18,481 bases of DNA, taken from assembly GCA_023264215.1 (NCBI GenBank), contig JALQSY010000018.1, forward strand, positions 1-18,481, given 5' to 3'. The notes below the pieces were generated by a model. The model worked only from the letters and a program-made list of their open reading frames with translations. It searched no databases and had not been told where the DNA came from. The position numbers and the translations under genes were made by a program. Below, in pieces: positions 5,931 through 13,260 of the stretch; position 1 is the stretch's first letter, and each line of letters opens with the position of its first letter. Source of the DNA: Candidatus Nanopelagicales bacterium (GTDB taxonomy: Bacteria > Actinomycetota > Actinomycetes > S36-B12).

Positions 5931-7304
5931 GTGACGGACGAGAATCTCGGCCGAGATCCCTACGCTGCTGCCTACGGCGCGCACGACCCCTATGCGCCGC
6001 CGGTGCCCGGGCCTGCCGACCAGGCCGCGACGCGCGCCTACCCCACGGCCGATCCCTACGGCAGCGACCCCTACGCCGGATACGGCAGCGACCCCTACGC
6101 CGGATACGGCAGCGACCCCTACGCCGGATACGGCAGCGACCCCTACGCCGGATACAGCAGCGATCCCTACGCGGCGTACGCATCGACGGCCACCGTCGCC
6201 CCGCCCAAGCCGGCGGCAGCCAAGCAGCCCGGTCGCGGCGGCATCATCGCCATCGCCTCCGCCGGACTGGCCCTCACCGCGCTCATCGCCGGATCCATCG
6301 GCGGTGCGGTCGGCTTCACGGTCGCGCGCATGACGCAGCCCGAGGCCACCACCACGGTCGCGGCAGCGCCGATCGGCGCCACGGGCGATCCGGTCAGCCC
6401 GCCCGCCGGCGGGAGCATCGCCGCGGTCGCCGCCGAACTCCAGCCCTCCGTGGTCCAGATCAACGTCGACGGTGGCGGCGGTCAGGGCACCGGCTCAGGA
6501 TTCATCATCCGCGAGGACGGCTACATCCTCACCAACAACCACGTCACCGCCGGCGGCGATGACATCACCGTCACCTTCAGCGACGGCGAGGTGGTCGACG
6601 CCACGCTCGTCGGCGCCAACGCCGGATACGACCTGGCCGTGCTCAAGGTCGATCGCAGCGGCCTGCCCGCGGTGACGCTCGGATCCTCGAGCGCGCTCGA
6701 GGTCGGCGACTCGGCGATCGCCATCGGATCGCCGCTCGGGCTCCAGGGCACCGTGACGGCGGGCATCGTCAGCGCCCTCAACCGTCCGGTGACCGCGGGT
6801 GGTCAGGGCGAGTTGGCCTTCATCAACGCCATCCAGACCGATGCGGCGATCAACCCGGGCAACTCCGGTGGCCCGCTCGTCGACGGCAACGGCGCGGTCA
6901 TCGGCGTCAACTCCGCGATCGCGGCGCTGGGTGCCGGGCTGGGCGGCCAGGCAGGCTCCATCGGCCTGGGATTCGCCATCCCGATCGACACAGCAGCGCG
7001 CATCGCCTCTGAGTTGATCGCCACCGGGTCGTCCTCGACACCGATCATCGGCGTCCAGCTCGACATGCAGTACGCCGGAGCAGGCGCGCGCATCGCCGGC
7101 ATCACCGACAACGGCCCGGCCTCGGCCGCGGGGCTTCGCGAAGGCGATGTCATCACCGCGCTGGACGGCGTGCCGGTGGTGGACGCCACGGACCTCATCG
7201 TCGACGTGCGCTCGCTGGCCCCCGGCGATCAGGTGACCCTCACCGTCGAGCGCGACGGCGCCGAGCGCGAGGTCACCGTGGTACTCGGCTCCCAGCGCGA
7301 CTAG
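5931..7304 (+). CDS. membrane-anchored HtrA/DegP-type serine protease with PDZ domain
   Basis: S1C protease for envelope protein quality control. With the GTG start at 5931 (GAGGAGG six bases upstream) it has 457 residues; an ATG at 5925 lies too close to that site. Layout: a cytosolic Asp/Pro/Tyr/Gly-rich head with five GYGSDPYA-like repeats (44-83), one transmembrane helix (about 103-131, IIAIASAGLALTALIAGSIG), a linker, then the trypsin-like domain with His204 (TNNHV), Asp234 (GYDLAVLKV) and Ser312 (GNSGGPLV). A C-terminal PDZ domain runs from about 373 to 457 (GARIAGITDNGPASAAGLREGD). The triad is intact. The layout resembles mycobacterial HtrA/PepD proteins, with the protease outside the membrane. 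Its TAG stop shares the CTAG of the convergent gamma-glutamyltransferase stop. Confidence 0.94.
   Translation: MTDENLGRDPYAAAYGAHDPYAPPVPGPADQAATRAYPTADPYGSDPYAGYGSDPYAGYGSDPYAGYGSDPYAGYSSDPYAAYASTATVAPPKPAAAKQPGRGGIIAIASAGLALTALIAGSIGGAVGFTVARMTQPEATTTVAAAPIGATGDPVSPPAGGSIAAVAAELQPSVVQINVDGGGGQGTGSGFIIREDGYILTNNHVTAGGDDITVTFSDGEVVDATLVGANAGYDLAVLKVDRSGLPAVTLGSSSALEVGDSAIAIGSPLGLQGTVTAGIVSALNRPVTAGGQGELAFINAIQTDAAINPGNSGGPLVDGNGAVIGVNSAIAALGAGLGGQAGSIGLGFAIPIDTAARIASELIATGSSSTPIIGVQLDMQYAGAGARIAGITDNGPASAAGLREGDVITALDGVPVVDATDLIVDVRSLAPGDQVTLTVERDGAEREVTVVLGSQRD
6060..6179 (+). repeat. 24-bp coding tandem repeat in the HtrA cytosolic head
   Basis: Four identical 24-bp units (6060-6083, 6084-6107, 6108-6131, 6132-6155) are followed by a diverged fifth (6156-6179). 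Each encodes one GSDPYAGY octapeptide, so gain or loss of units keeps the frame. Identity even at wobble positions points to recent duplication or slippage. Confidence 0.92.
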
Positions 7305-8746
7305 TCGACGACCGCGACCGCGCCCCCGCGGCGCGTATCGGCGACCGCCGTGACCCGGCCCTGCGGGTCCCGGGTCACGGCGTGGACGCCGCCGAAGTAC
7401 AGGTCGGGGCTCGTCCACGTGCGCACCTGGCCCTGGTCCGCCAGGGTGGCCATGAGGTGAGCGGGCAGGCCGGGCTCGACGTCGATGACGTCGTCGCCGA
7501 CGTGGAGGCGGGGCGCCGCGATCGCCTCGGCCAGGCTCTCCGCGATGTCGAGCGTGCGCACCAGGACCTGCACCAGTGCCGAGCGGATGCGCTCGCTGCC
7601 CCCGGTCCCGAGGGCGAGGACCGATCCGTCGTCTCTCACCGCGAGGGTCGGGGCCATCATCGAGCTCAGCCGCGCGCCGGCCGGTAGCGAGTGGAATCCG
7701 CCGGGGTGCAGGTCTGCCTCACCCAGCATGTTGTTGAGCGCGACACCGGCGGCCACGGTGCCCGATCCCGAGCCGTTGGACAGCGACAGTGCGGCCACTC
7801 GGCCGTCCCCATCGATGACCGTGAGATGGGTCGTGCCCCTGCGCACTCGAGCGGCGTGCTCGTCGCGATGGCGCTCGGTGGCGGTGCGCAGCGCGCCCGG
7901 CACTGCGGCCCAGGGATCGGTCGACGGGACCAGCCCGAGCGACTCCAGCACGATGGCGCCGCCGAAGGCCGGCGGCGGATTGCTCCAGATCCAGGCCTGC
8001 CCGCGGCGTGCGCCGACCGGGGCGCGTTCGACGACGGCGTACGCGGCGAGATCGGCTAGGTCGACCAGACCGCCGTGCGCCTGCACCGCGTCGGCGACCG
8101 GGATCGCGAAGGCCTGCTCCGCGCTCGCGCCGTCGGACAGTCGCTCGAGCATGTCGGCGTACGCCGGATTGCGGAACGGCAGCCCGCTCAGCGGCGGAGC
8201 GAAGAGCTCAGCGCTTGCCGGGGTGAGGGTGAGGATGGGTCCGATGACGCGGATGAACTCGACCTGCACCGGCTCGAGACGGATGCCGTCCCGCGCGGCA
8301 GCACGAGCGGGGGAGATCACGTCCGACAGTGGCAGTCGGCCGTCCCGAGCATGCAGGTGGAGCAGCCCGGCGAGGGTGCCGGGGGTCGCGACACTGGACC
8401 ATCCGACGTGGAACTCCTGCTGGACGCCGGAGCCGAAGGTCACGCTGAGGTTGTCCATCGGCCGAGGCGTCGCGGGCTGTGTGCCCACACCCGGCATATC
8501 GACGAAGAAGTCGACGACGCGCACGGGCTCGTCGGGGGAGGCGACCAGGCAGAATCCGCCGCCGCCCAGGCTCGCCAGCGTCGGCTCGGCGATCGTCGCG
8601 GCGAAGGCGCCGGCGACCACGGCGTCGATGGCGCTCCCGCCGCGCCGCAGCATCGCCTCGGCGGCCGCGCATGTCAACGTCGATCCCGCGGCCACCGCGC
8701 CACTGCCCGGAGGACCCGATGCGGCGACGGCAATATCGCGGGACAC
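7301..8746 (-). CDS. gamma-glutamyltransferase family protein, apparently cytosolic
   Basis: Ntn-hydrolase family protein that normally self-cleaves and transfers or hydrolyses gamma-glutamyl groups from glutathione-like compounds. Seen: AAEAMLRRGGSAIDAVVAGA near the N-terminus, PTLASLGGGGFCLV, the nucleophile motif RRGTTHLTVIDGDG with Thr305 as the predicted catalytic residue, then SSMMAPTLAV and a final DTRRGGAVAVV typical of the small subunit. Cleavage before Thr305 would give subunits of about 304 and 177 residues, somewhat short for the family (481 aa in total). There is no signal peptide, whereas most bacterial enzymes are exported. The GTG at 8746 starts just before the conserved region, seven bases after minus-strand TAGCGT. 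It is divergent from the glutamate-cysteine ligase, suggesting linked gamma-glutamyl metabolism. Acylase or hydrolase relatives cannot be excluded. Confidence 0.88.
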   Translation of the reverse strand: MSRDIAVAASGPPGSGAVAAGSTLTCAAAEAMLRRGGSAIDAVVAGAFAATIAEPTLASLGGGGFCLVASPDEPVRVVDFFVDMPGVGTQPATPRPMDNLSVTFGSGVQQEFHVGWSSVATPGTLAGLLHLHARDGRLPLSDVISPARAAARDGIRLEPVQVEFIRVIGPILTLTPASAELFAPPLSGLPFRNPAYADMLERLSDGASAEQAFAIPVADAVQAHGGLVDLADLAAYAVVERAPVGARRGQAWIWSNPPPAFGGAIVLESLGLVPSTDPWAAVPGALRTATERHRDEHAARVRRGTTHLTVIDGDGRVAALSLSNGSGSGTVAAGVALNNMLGEADLHPGGFHSLPAGARLSSMMAPTLAVRDDGSVLALGTGGSERIRSALVQVLVRTLDIAESLAEAIAAPRLHVGDDVIDVEPGLPAHLMATLADQGQVRTWTSPDLYFGGVHAVTRDPQGRVTAVADTRRGGAVAVVD

Positions 8747-8753
8747 GCCCCGC

Positions 8754-8759
8754 ACGCTA
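8754..8759 (-). promoter_or_regulatory. -10 box TAGCGT for the gamma-glutamyltransferase gene
   Basis: Minus-strand TAGCGT fits TAnnnT and ends seven bases before the GTG at 8746, implying a leaderless or nearly leaderless mRNA. It faces the ligase promoter 11 bp away. Confidence 0.5.
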
Positions 8760-8770
8760 TCCCGCGCCCC

Positions 8771-8776
8771 TAGCCT
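8771..8776 (+). promoter_or_regulatory. -10 box TAGCCT for the glutamate-cysteine ligase operon
   Basis: TAGCCT fits TAnnnT and ends six bases before the GTG at 8783. There is no ribosome-binding site in the six-base gap (GGCCAC), so a leaderless start is likely. This spacing favours GTG 8783 over the adjacent GTG 8786. Confidence 0.5.
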
Positions 8777-8782
8777 GGCCAC

Positions 8783-9931
8783 GTGGTGGAGTTTCTCGCG
8801 TCGGCGGGCCCGAGTCTGGGGGTCGAGGTCGAGCTCGGCATCGTCGACGCGCAGTCGGGAGCGCTCGTCTGCGTCGCGCCGGACATCCTCGCCCGGGTGG
8901 GTGCGGACCATCCCGACGCCGAGCACCCCAAGATCAAGAAGGAGCTCTACCAGTGCACCGTCGAGGTGATCACCGGCGTGTGCTCGACGGTGGCTGAGGC
9001 GCGCGCCGACCTCGCCGGGTCGATCCACGAGGTCCAGGTGGCCGCCGCGCAGTCCGGTGCCGAGGTGATCGGTGCTGGCCTGCACCCCTTCACCCCGTGG
9101 CAGGAGCTGGAGATCTCCGACGGAGAGCGATACCAGCGCCTCGTGGACACCATCGCCTGGCCTGCCCGCCGCTTGACGACGCACGGCGTCCACGTGCACG
9201 TCGGAGTGCGCTCCGGCGACAAGGCGATCGCGACGGTCAATGCGCTGTCGGGCTACCTCCCGATCTTCCTCGCGCTGTCGGCCGCGAGTCCGTACTGGAA
9301 CGGCCAGGACACCGGGCTCGCCTCCACGCGGACGAAGATCTTCGAGTCGATGCCGACGACCGGCCTTCCTCCGCACCTGCGCGACTGGGCCGAGTTCAAC
9401 GTCTTCCTCGACACCCTCATCGAGGCCGGTGCCGTCGAGACCGTGCGCGAGGTGTGGTGGGACATCCGCCCGCACCCCGGGTACGGCACCGTCGAGCTGC
9501 GCATGTGCGATTCGATGCCGACCCTGTGGGAGATCTCAGCAGTCGCCGCTCTTGCCCAGACCCTCGTGACGGAGTTCGACCGGATCATCGACGCGGGAGG
9601 CCTGCCGGCCGTGCCCCGCGAGTGGGTACGGCGTGAGAACAAGTGGCGCGCGGCACGCTGGGGCGTGGACGCGGACCTGGTGGTCGACGACGAGGGCCAC
9701 ACCCGCCCGCTCCGCGACGTCGTCGATGAACTCGTCGACCGGCTCGCTCCCCTCGCCGACGAATTGGGCTGCGCCCGCGAGCTCGGCGACCTGCGGCGCA
9801 TCGCGACGGAGGGCCCGAGCTATCAGCGACAGCGGGCGATCGTGTCGGCCGGTGGCGACCTGCCCGATGTCGTGCGGTCGCTGCGCGATGAGTTGACGCA
9901 GGCCGTCGCCGCGGAGGTCGCCGGGTCGTGA
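8783..9931 (+). CDS. ybdK: carboxylate-amine ligase, YbdK-type putative glutamate-cysteine ligase 2
   Basis: ATP-dependent ligase of the GCS2 family, predicted to join glutamate to cysteine or another amine. The 382 residues fit the family. Seen: GVEVELGIVD (13-22) with the metal-binding glutamates, ELYQCTVEVITGVC (54-67), GLHPF (99-103), GVHVHVGV (135-142), the hallmark SAASPYWNGQDTGLASTR (166-183) and RPHPGYGTVELRMCDSMPT further on. It starts at GTG 8783 behind a TAGCCT box and ends in GTGA, overlapping the next gene, so the amidohydrolase is coupled to it. Actinobacteria mostly use mycothiol rather than glutathione, so the true product may be a different gamma-glutamyl compound; weak ligase activity is known for E. 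coli YbdK. Confidence 0.92.
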   Translation: MVEFLASAGPSLGVEVELGIVDAQSGALVCVAPDILARVGADHPDAEHPKIKKELYQCTVEVITGVCSTVAEARADLAGSIHEVQVAAAQSGAEVIGAGLHPFTPWQELEISDGERYQRLVDTIAWPARRLTTHGVHVHVGVRSGDKAIATVNALSGYLPIFLALSAASPYWNGQDTGLASTRTKIFESMPTTGLPPHLRDWAEFNVFLDTLIEAGAVETVREVWWDIRPHPGYGTVELRMCDSMPTLWEISAVAALAQTLVTEFDRIIDAGGLPAVPREWVRRENKWRAARWGVDADLVVDDEGHTRPLRDVVDELVDRLAPLADELGCARELGDLRRIATEGPSYQRQRAIVSAGGDLPDVVRSLRDELTQAVAAEVAGS

Positions 9932-11136
9932 GCACCGCGATCGAATCCCTCACGAATGCGAGGGACCACGAGCTCGTCGCCTTCCGTCGACGCCTGCACG
10001 CCGACCCGGAGCTGTCCTATGCCGAGCATGCGACGACCCAGGCGATCGCCGAGCGGCTCCAGGTCGCCGGCCTGCATCCCAGGATCCTCGAGATCGGCAC
10101 CGGGCTCGTGTGCGACGTCCCCGGCAACGCACCGGGGCCCCTCGTCGTGCTCCGGGCCGATATCGACGCGCTCGCGATGCCGGACGGCACCAGCACGGTC
10201 TACCGGTCGCGCCGGGAGGGCGTCGCGCACGCGTGCGGCCACGATGCACACACCGCGATCGTCCTGGGCGCCGGCCTGGTCATCCGCGCGCTCACCGAGA
10301 TCGAGTCCGTGCCGGGCACGATCCGCCTGGTCTTCGAGCCGGGCGAGGAATCCATGCCCGGTGGAGCGGTCGAAGTCGTCCGCGAGGGATGGATCACCGG
10401 CGCGTCGGCGGTGCTCGGGCTGCACTGCGATCCCAAGATCGACCTCGGCCAGATCGGACTGCGCGCAGGCGCGCTGACCTCCGCCTCGGACTCCGTGGAG
10501 ATCGTCATCAGCGGCCCGGGCGGTCACACCGCTCGGCCGCAGCTCACGGTCGACCTCATCGATGTCATCGGTCGATTCACGACCGCCTTCCCCGAGCGGG
10601 TGCGCCGTCGCCTCGGGGCGCCCGAGGGGCCGCCGGGCAACGGCGACGAGGAGGTCGTCGTCGCATTCGGGTCCGTGCACGCCGGTGATGCGGCCAACGT
10701 GATCCCGGCCCACGGGGTCCTGCGGTGCTCCGTGCGGTGTGCCGACCGCCGGGCGTGGGATCGTGCCGAGTCGGTGGTGCGCGAGGTCGTCGACGAGTTG
10801 CTGGCAGGCACGGGCGCCACGCACGTCATCGCCTATCAGCGCGGCACGCCACCGGTGATCAACGACGCGGACGCCGTGGATGTCCTGCACCGGGCGGCGC
10901 GCGAGGTCGTCGGCGACGCCGGCGTGATCGAGGCGCCGCGCTCCATGGGTGCGGACACCTTCGCCTGGTACGGCGAGCATGCGCGATCGGCGTATGCCCG
11001 ACTCGGGACGCACTTCGGCGACCGACCGCGGCTGGATCTGCACGCATCGACCTTCGACATCGACGAGCGCGCGATCTCGATCGGCACGCGATTGCTCGCC
11101 GAGGCGGCGCTCATTGCCCTGCGCGACCCGGCCTAG
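9928..11136 (+). CDS. M20D-family amidohydrolase (metallo-aminoacylase type)
   Basis: Zinc- or manganese-dependent hydrolase of N-acyl amino acids or related amides, 402 aa, cytosolic. Seen: FRRRLHADPELSYAEHAT (19-36), RADIDAL (76-82), the metal site HACGHDAHTA (101-110; Cys103, His105, His108), FEPGEES (136-142) with catalytic/metal Glu140-141, GLHCDP (164-169), and the dimerisation-domain GPGGHTARP. The family usually has QPAEE where this protein has EPGEE. The GTG start overlaps the ligase stop by 4 bp (GTGA), so the two are co-translated; with the divergent gamma-glutamyltransferase this suggests handling of a gamma-glutamyl or acylated amino acid. The substrate cannot be read from the sequence. 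Confidence 0.92.
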   Translation: MSTAIESLTNARDHELVAFRRRLHADPELSYAEHATTQAIAERLQVAGLHPRILEIGTGLVCDVPGNAPGPLVVLRADIDALAMPDGTSTVYRSRREGVAHACGHDAHTAIVLGAGLVIRALTEIESVPGTIRLVFEPGEESMPGGAVEVVREGWITGASAVLGLHCDPKIDLGQIGLRAGALTSASDSVEIVISGPGGHTARPQLTVDLIDVIGRFTTAFPERVRRRLGAPEGPPGNGDEEVVVAFGSVHAGDAANVIPAHGVLRCSVRCADRRAWDRAESVVREVVDELLAGTGATHVIAYQRGTPPVINDADAVDVLHRAAREVVGDAGVIEAPRSMGADTFAWYGEHARSAYARLGTHFGDRPRLDLHASTFDIDERAISIGTRLLAEAALIALRDPA

Positions 11137-11151
11137 CCGCGGGTGAACTGA

Positions 11152-11182
11152 CGGCGAGGGCAACCCTTTTGCGCCCTCGGCG
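11152..11182 (+). terminator. hairpin with T-run after the amidohydrolase gene
   Basis: CGAGGGC (11155-11161) pairs with GCCCTCG (11173-11179), extended past a mismatch by two more pairs. Alternatively AGGG-CAA-CCCT is followed directly by TTTTG. Either fold can end the ligase-amidohydrolase transcript before the MpaB-family gene. Confidence 0.5.
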
Positions 11183-11191
11183 TCGGCACGG

Positions 11192-11197
11192 CACGCT
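11192..11197 (+). promoter_or_regulatory. -10-like hexamer CACGCT for the MpaB-family gene
   Basis: CACGCT fits nAnnnT and ends six bases before the GTG at 11204. The gap AGAGGG is purine-rich but lies too close to the start for normal ribosome binding, again favouring a leaderless start. Confidence 0.4.
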
Positions 11198-11203
11198 AGA
11201 GGG

Positions 11204-12100
11204 GTGAACCCCATCGAGGCTGCCGCCGACCTCATCGCGGGCGGATTCCGGCGACTGGTGTCCGGCGATCCCGACGGGCAGCCGGAATGGGTGCGCCAAC
11301 TCGAGCAGGGCGCGGACACCGGCTACTTCGGCCCGGGGTCCGCGGCCTGGGCGGTGCACGGATCCCTGCCGACCCTCGTCGGCGGCGTGCGTGCCCTGCT
11401 GGTCCAGGCCCTGCATCCGGCCGCACTTGCCGGGGTGCAGGAGCACTCGCGCTACGAGGAGGACGCGCTCGGCAGACTCGCCGGCACGACCCAGTGGCTC
11501 ACCGTCGTCACCTTCGGCGACACCGCGCAGGCGGACCGGGAATGCGCGCGCGTGCGCGGCCTGCATCGCAAGGTGCGCGGCACCTACGACGCCGACGGTG
11601 TCGAGCGGGCGTACTCCGCCAGCGACCCCGATCTGCTGCGCTGGGTGCATGTCGCCTTCACCGACTCCTTCCTCGCGACGCATCGCGTGTGGGGAGGGCC
11701 GATCCCGGGCGGCGAGGATGCCTACGTGCGCGAGTGGGCCAAGGCCGGCGAGCTCGTCGGCGTCGATGCGCCACCGCGCTCAGTCGCCGAGCTCGACGAG
11801 CAGTTGGCGGGATTCGCACCGCTGCTGAGGCGCTCGGAGGCCAGCGATCGCACCGTGCGGTTCATCCGCAACGCGCCACTGCCCCTGCCCGCGCGACCGC
11901 CGTACGGCGTGCTCGTCGCCGGAGCGATCGCGACGTTGCCTGCCGATCAGCGCCGGCTGCTCGGCCTGCCGCCCGTGCCGCTCGCCGTCGCCCGGCCCGC
12001 TGTCGGCGCGCTGCTCGCGGGGATGAGCGCCGTGCTGGGCCGCCAGTCGCCGTCGCAGCGCAATGCTCGTCGCCGGGTGGCACGCCTCGACGTGGCGTAG
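11204..12100 (+). CDS. oxygenase MpaB family protein (DUF2236)
   Basis: A 298-aa member of the DUF2236 family, related to the fungal oxygenase MpaB and the latex-clearing protein group, in which conserved histidines bind haem or metal. Seen: LLVQALHPAALAGVQEHS (65-82), RLAGTTQWLTVVTFG (91-105), and the V..LH.KV.G motif (RVRGLHRKVRG, 116-126). His71, His81 and His121 are the likely conserved ligands. A second conserved block WVHVAFTDSFL follows. The C-terminus is Arg-rich with hydrophobic helices (GALLAGMSAVLG) that may touch the membrane. It starts at GTG 11204 behind CACGCT. Its stop lies 3 bp from the stop of the convergent DUF1275 gene. The substrate is unknown. Confidence 0.88.
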   Translation: MNPIEAAADLIAGGFRRLVSGDPDGQPEWVRQLEQGADTGYFGPGSAAWAVHGSLPTLVGGVRALLVQALHPAALAGVQEHSRYEEDALGRLAGTTQWLTVVTFGDTAQADRECARVRGLHRKVRGTYDADGVERAYSASDPDLLRWVHVAFTDSFLATHRVWGGPIPGGEDAYVREWAKAGELVGVDAPPRSVAELDEQLAGFAPLLRRSEASDRTVRFIRNAPLPLPARPPYGVLVAGAIATLPADQRRLLGLPPVPLAVARPAVGALLAGMSAVLGRQSPSQRNARRRVARLDVA

Positions 12101-12103
12101 TCG

Positions 12104-12823
12104 CTATTCGATCCGACCGCCGCGCACGCGGATGACGTGCGCGGTCACCAGTGCCGCCGCCGCGGTGATCAGGGCGCTCATGAGAGCCGTCGGCGGCGGG
12201 AATCTCAGCAGGATCGCGCCGGTGAAGGCGCCGATCAGGTAGCCGATGGGAGTGCCGAAGGCGATTGCCGCGGCTCGGCGGCGGCCGACGGCCCACGCCT
12301 CGGCGGATTGCACCAGCGCGGTGTTGATCACGACCGTCTGCACGGCCAGGCCGATGATCCGCGTCACGACGGCCGCCTGGATCGCCTGCGACAGGGACAG
12401 CATCACGACGGCGACGTACGCGAACTGCTTGGTGCCCCAGATCACGACACCCAGGCCGGTGAGCGCGATGAGGATCGCCTCCAGGCTCAGCATCACGACG
12501 CGGGTGCGGGCCTGGGGCATCCGACGCAGGAGCAGCTTGCGCAGGAGTACGGCGACGAAGACGCCGATCGTGAAGGTGGTCAGTGCGAGGACCGACGCGA
12601 TCTGCGTCTCGACCGGCTGCTCCCGGGCCAGGCTCAGCGAGACGATCACGAGGTTGCCGGTCTGGTTGGCGACGAAGACGCCGAAGCGAGCGAACGCCAC
12701 TGCATCGACGATCCCGCTCGTCGCCGACAGCAGCACGACGATCGCGAAGGTCGCGGCGGCGAAGTCGCGATTGGCGTCGTCGGGAGGCGTCGACGCGGCG
12801 CCGGACGGAGGGACGGACGACAT
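12104..12823 (-). CDS. YoaK-type DUF1275 membrane protein
   Basis: A 239-aa integral membrane protein of the YoaK/DUF1275 family, function unknown. After a Pro/Ser-rich head it has about six transmembrane segments. The family hallmarks are visible: SATSGIVDAVAFARFGVFVANQTGN (first helix, then the F.aN.TGN loop), and a GTPIGYLIGAFTGAILL helix later. The ATG at 12823 follows the DUF1622 stop by 5 bp, so it is the last gene of the WS/DGAT operon. A much longer upstream frame runs antisense-like through DUF1622 in another phase and is not used. It could be a transporter or a structural membrane protein. Confidence 0.9.
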   Translation of the reverse strand: MSSVPPSGAASTPPDDANRDFAAATFAIVVLLSATSGIVDAVAFARFGVFVANQTGNLVIVSLSLAREQPVETQIASVLALTTFTIGVFVAVLLRKLLLRRMPQARTRVVMLSLEAILIALTGLGVVIWGTKQFAYVAVVMLSLSQAIQAAVVTRIIGLAVQTVVINTALVQSAEAWAVGRRRAAAIAFGTPIGYLIGAFTGAILLRFPPPTALMSALITAAAALVTAHVIRVRGGRIE

Positions 12824-12828
12824 CGCGC

Positions 12829-13260
12829 CTAGCGGGCCTGCGGATCGCTCGCGTCGGGGACGGCGCGTGCCGTGCGCTGTGCCTGTCCGATGACCGATGC
12901 CCCGCTCACCAGGGCCTTGCGCCAGGGCGGGACCCCGTCGATCTCGATCTCGAGGGAGAACGACAGGAACGTGCGGATGAGGACGATCAGGCCCAGCACG
13001 ATGACGTTGTCCAGGGTGGGCGCGACAGCCACTGTGCGGATGAGGTCGCCGGCCACGAGGATCTCCAGGCTCAGCAGGAGCACGCCGCCGAACGTCTGGC
13101 GCATCAGCTTGTACGCCGCATCGCCGCTGCGCGATCGCAGCCACAGGCGCAGGGACACGAACGCGGCGAAGAAGAGGCCGACCATGAGCACGCCCGCGGC
13201 GATGATCTCGAACACCTGGGCGACGACCAGCATCGCCTGGGTGTAGGTCTCCTCGTTCAC
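12829..13260 (-). CDS. DUF1622 family membrane protein
   Basis: A 143-aa protein with three hydrophobic helices (about 10-38, 55-73, 83-103) and short charged loops, matching the DUF1622 family by length and by the segment FGGVLLLSLEILVAGDLIRT with downstream VLGLIVLIRTFLSFSLEIEI. The C-terminal 40 residues are polar and probably cytosolic. It starts with GTG inside the TGA of the WS/DGAT gene (GTGA overlap) and ends 5 bp before DUF1275, so it is the middle gene of a tight operon. Function unknown. Confidence 0.88.
   Translation of the reverse strand: MNEETYTQAMLVVAQVFEIIAAGVLMVGLFFAAFVSLRLWLRSRSGDAAYKLMRQTFGGVLLLSLEILVAGDLIRTVAVAPTLDNVIVLGLIVLIRTFLSFSLEIEIDGVPPWRKALVSGASVIGQAQRTARAVPDASDPQAR

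Noticed and set aside
6060..6179. Regular repeats that might be a CRISPR array
   Set aside because: Units are contiguous with no spacers, lie in frame inside the HtrA gene and encode a clean octapeptide.
7301..9475. 724-codon open frame on the minus strand
   Set aside because: Only the part from GTG 8746 resembles gamma-glutamyltransferase; the rest is the antisense of the ligase gene and has no family features.
9823..11319. Long minus-strand open frame opposite the M20D gene
   Set aside because: The peptide is Arg/Asp/Gly-rich antisense of a clear M20D sequence, a common artefact of high GC.
12824..13144. N-terminal extension of the DUF1275 protein
   Set aside because: The extension lies over the DUF1622 gene in another phase and is Arg/Pro-rich; family similarity begins just after ATG 12823.
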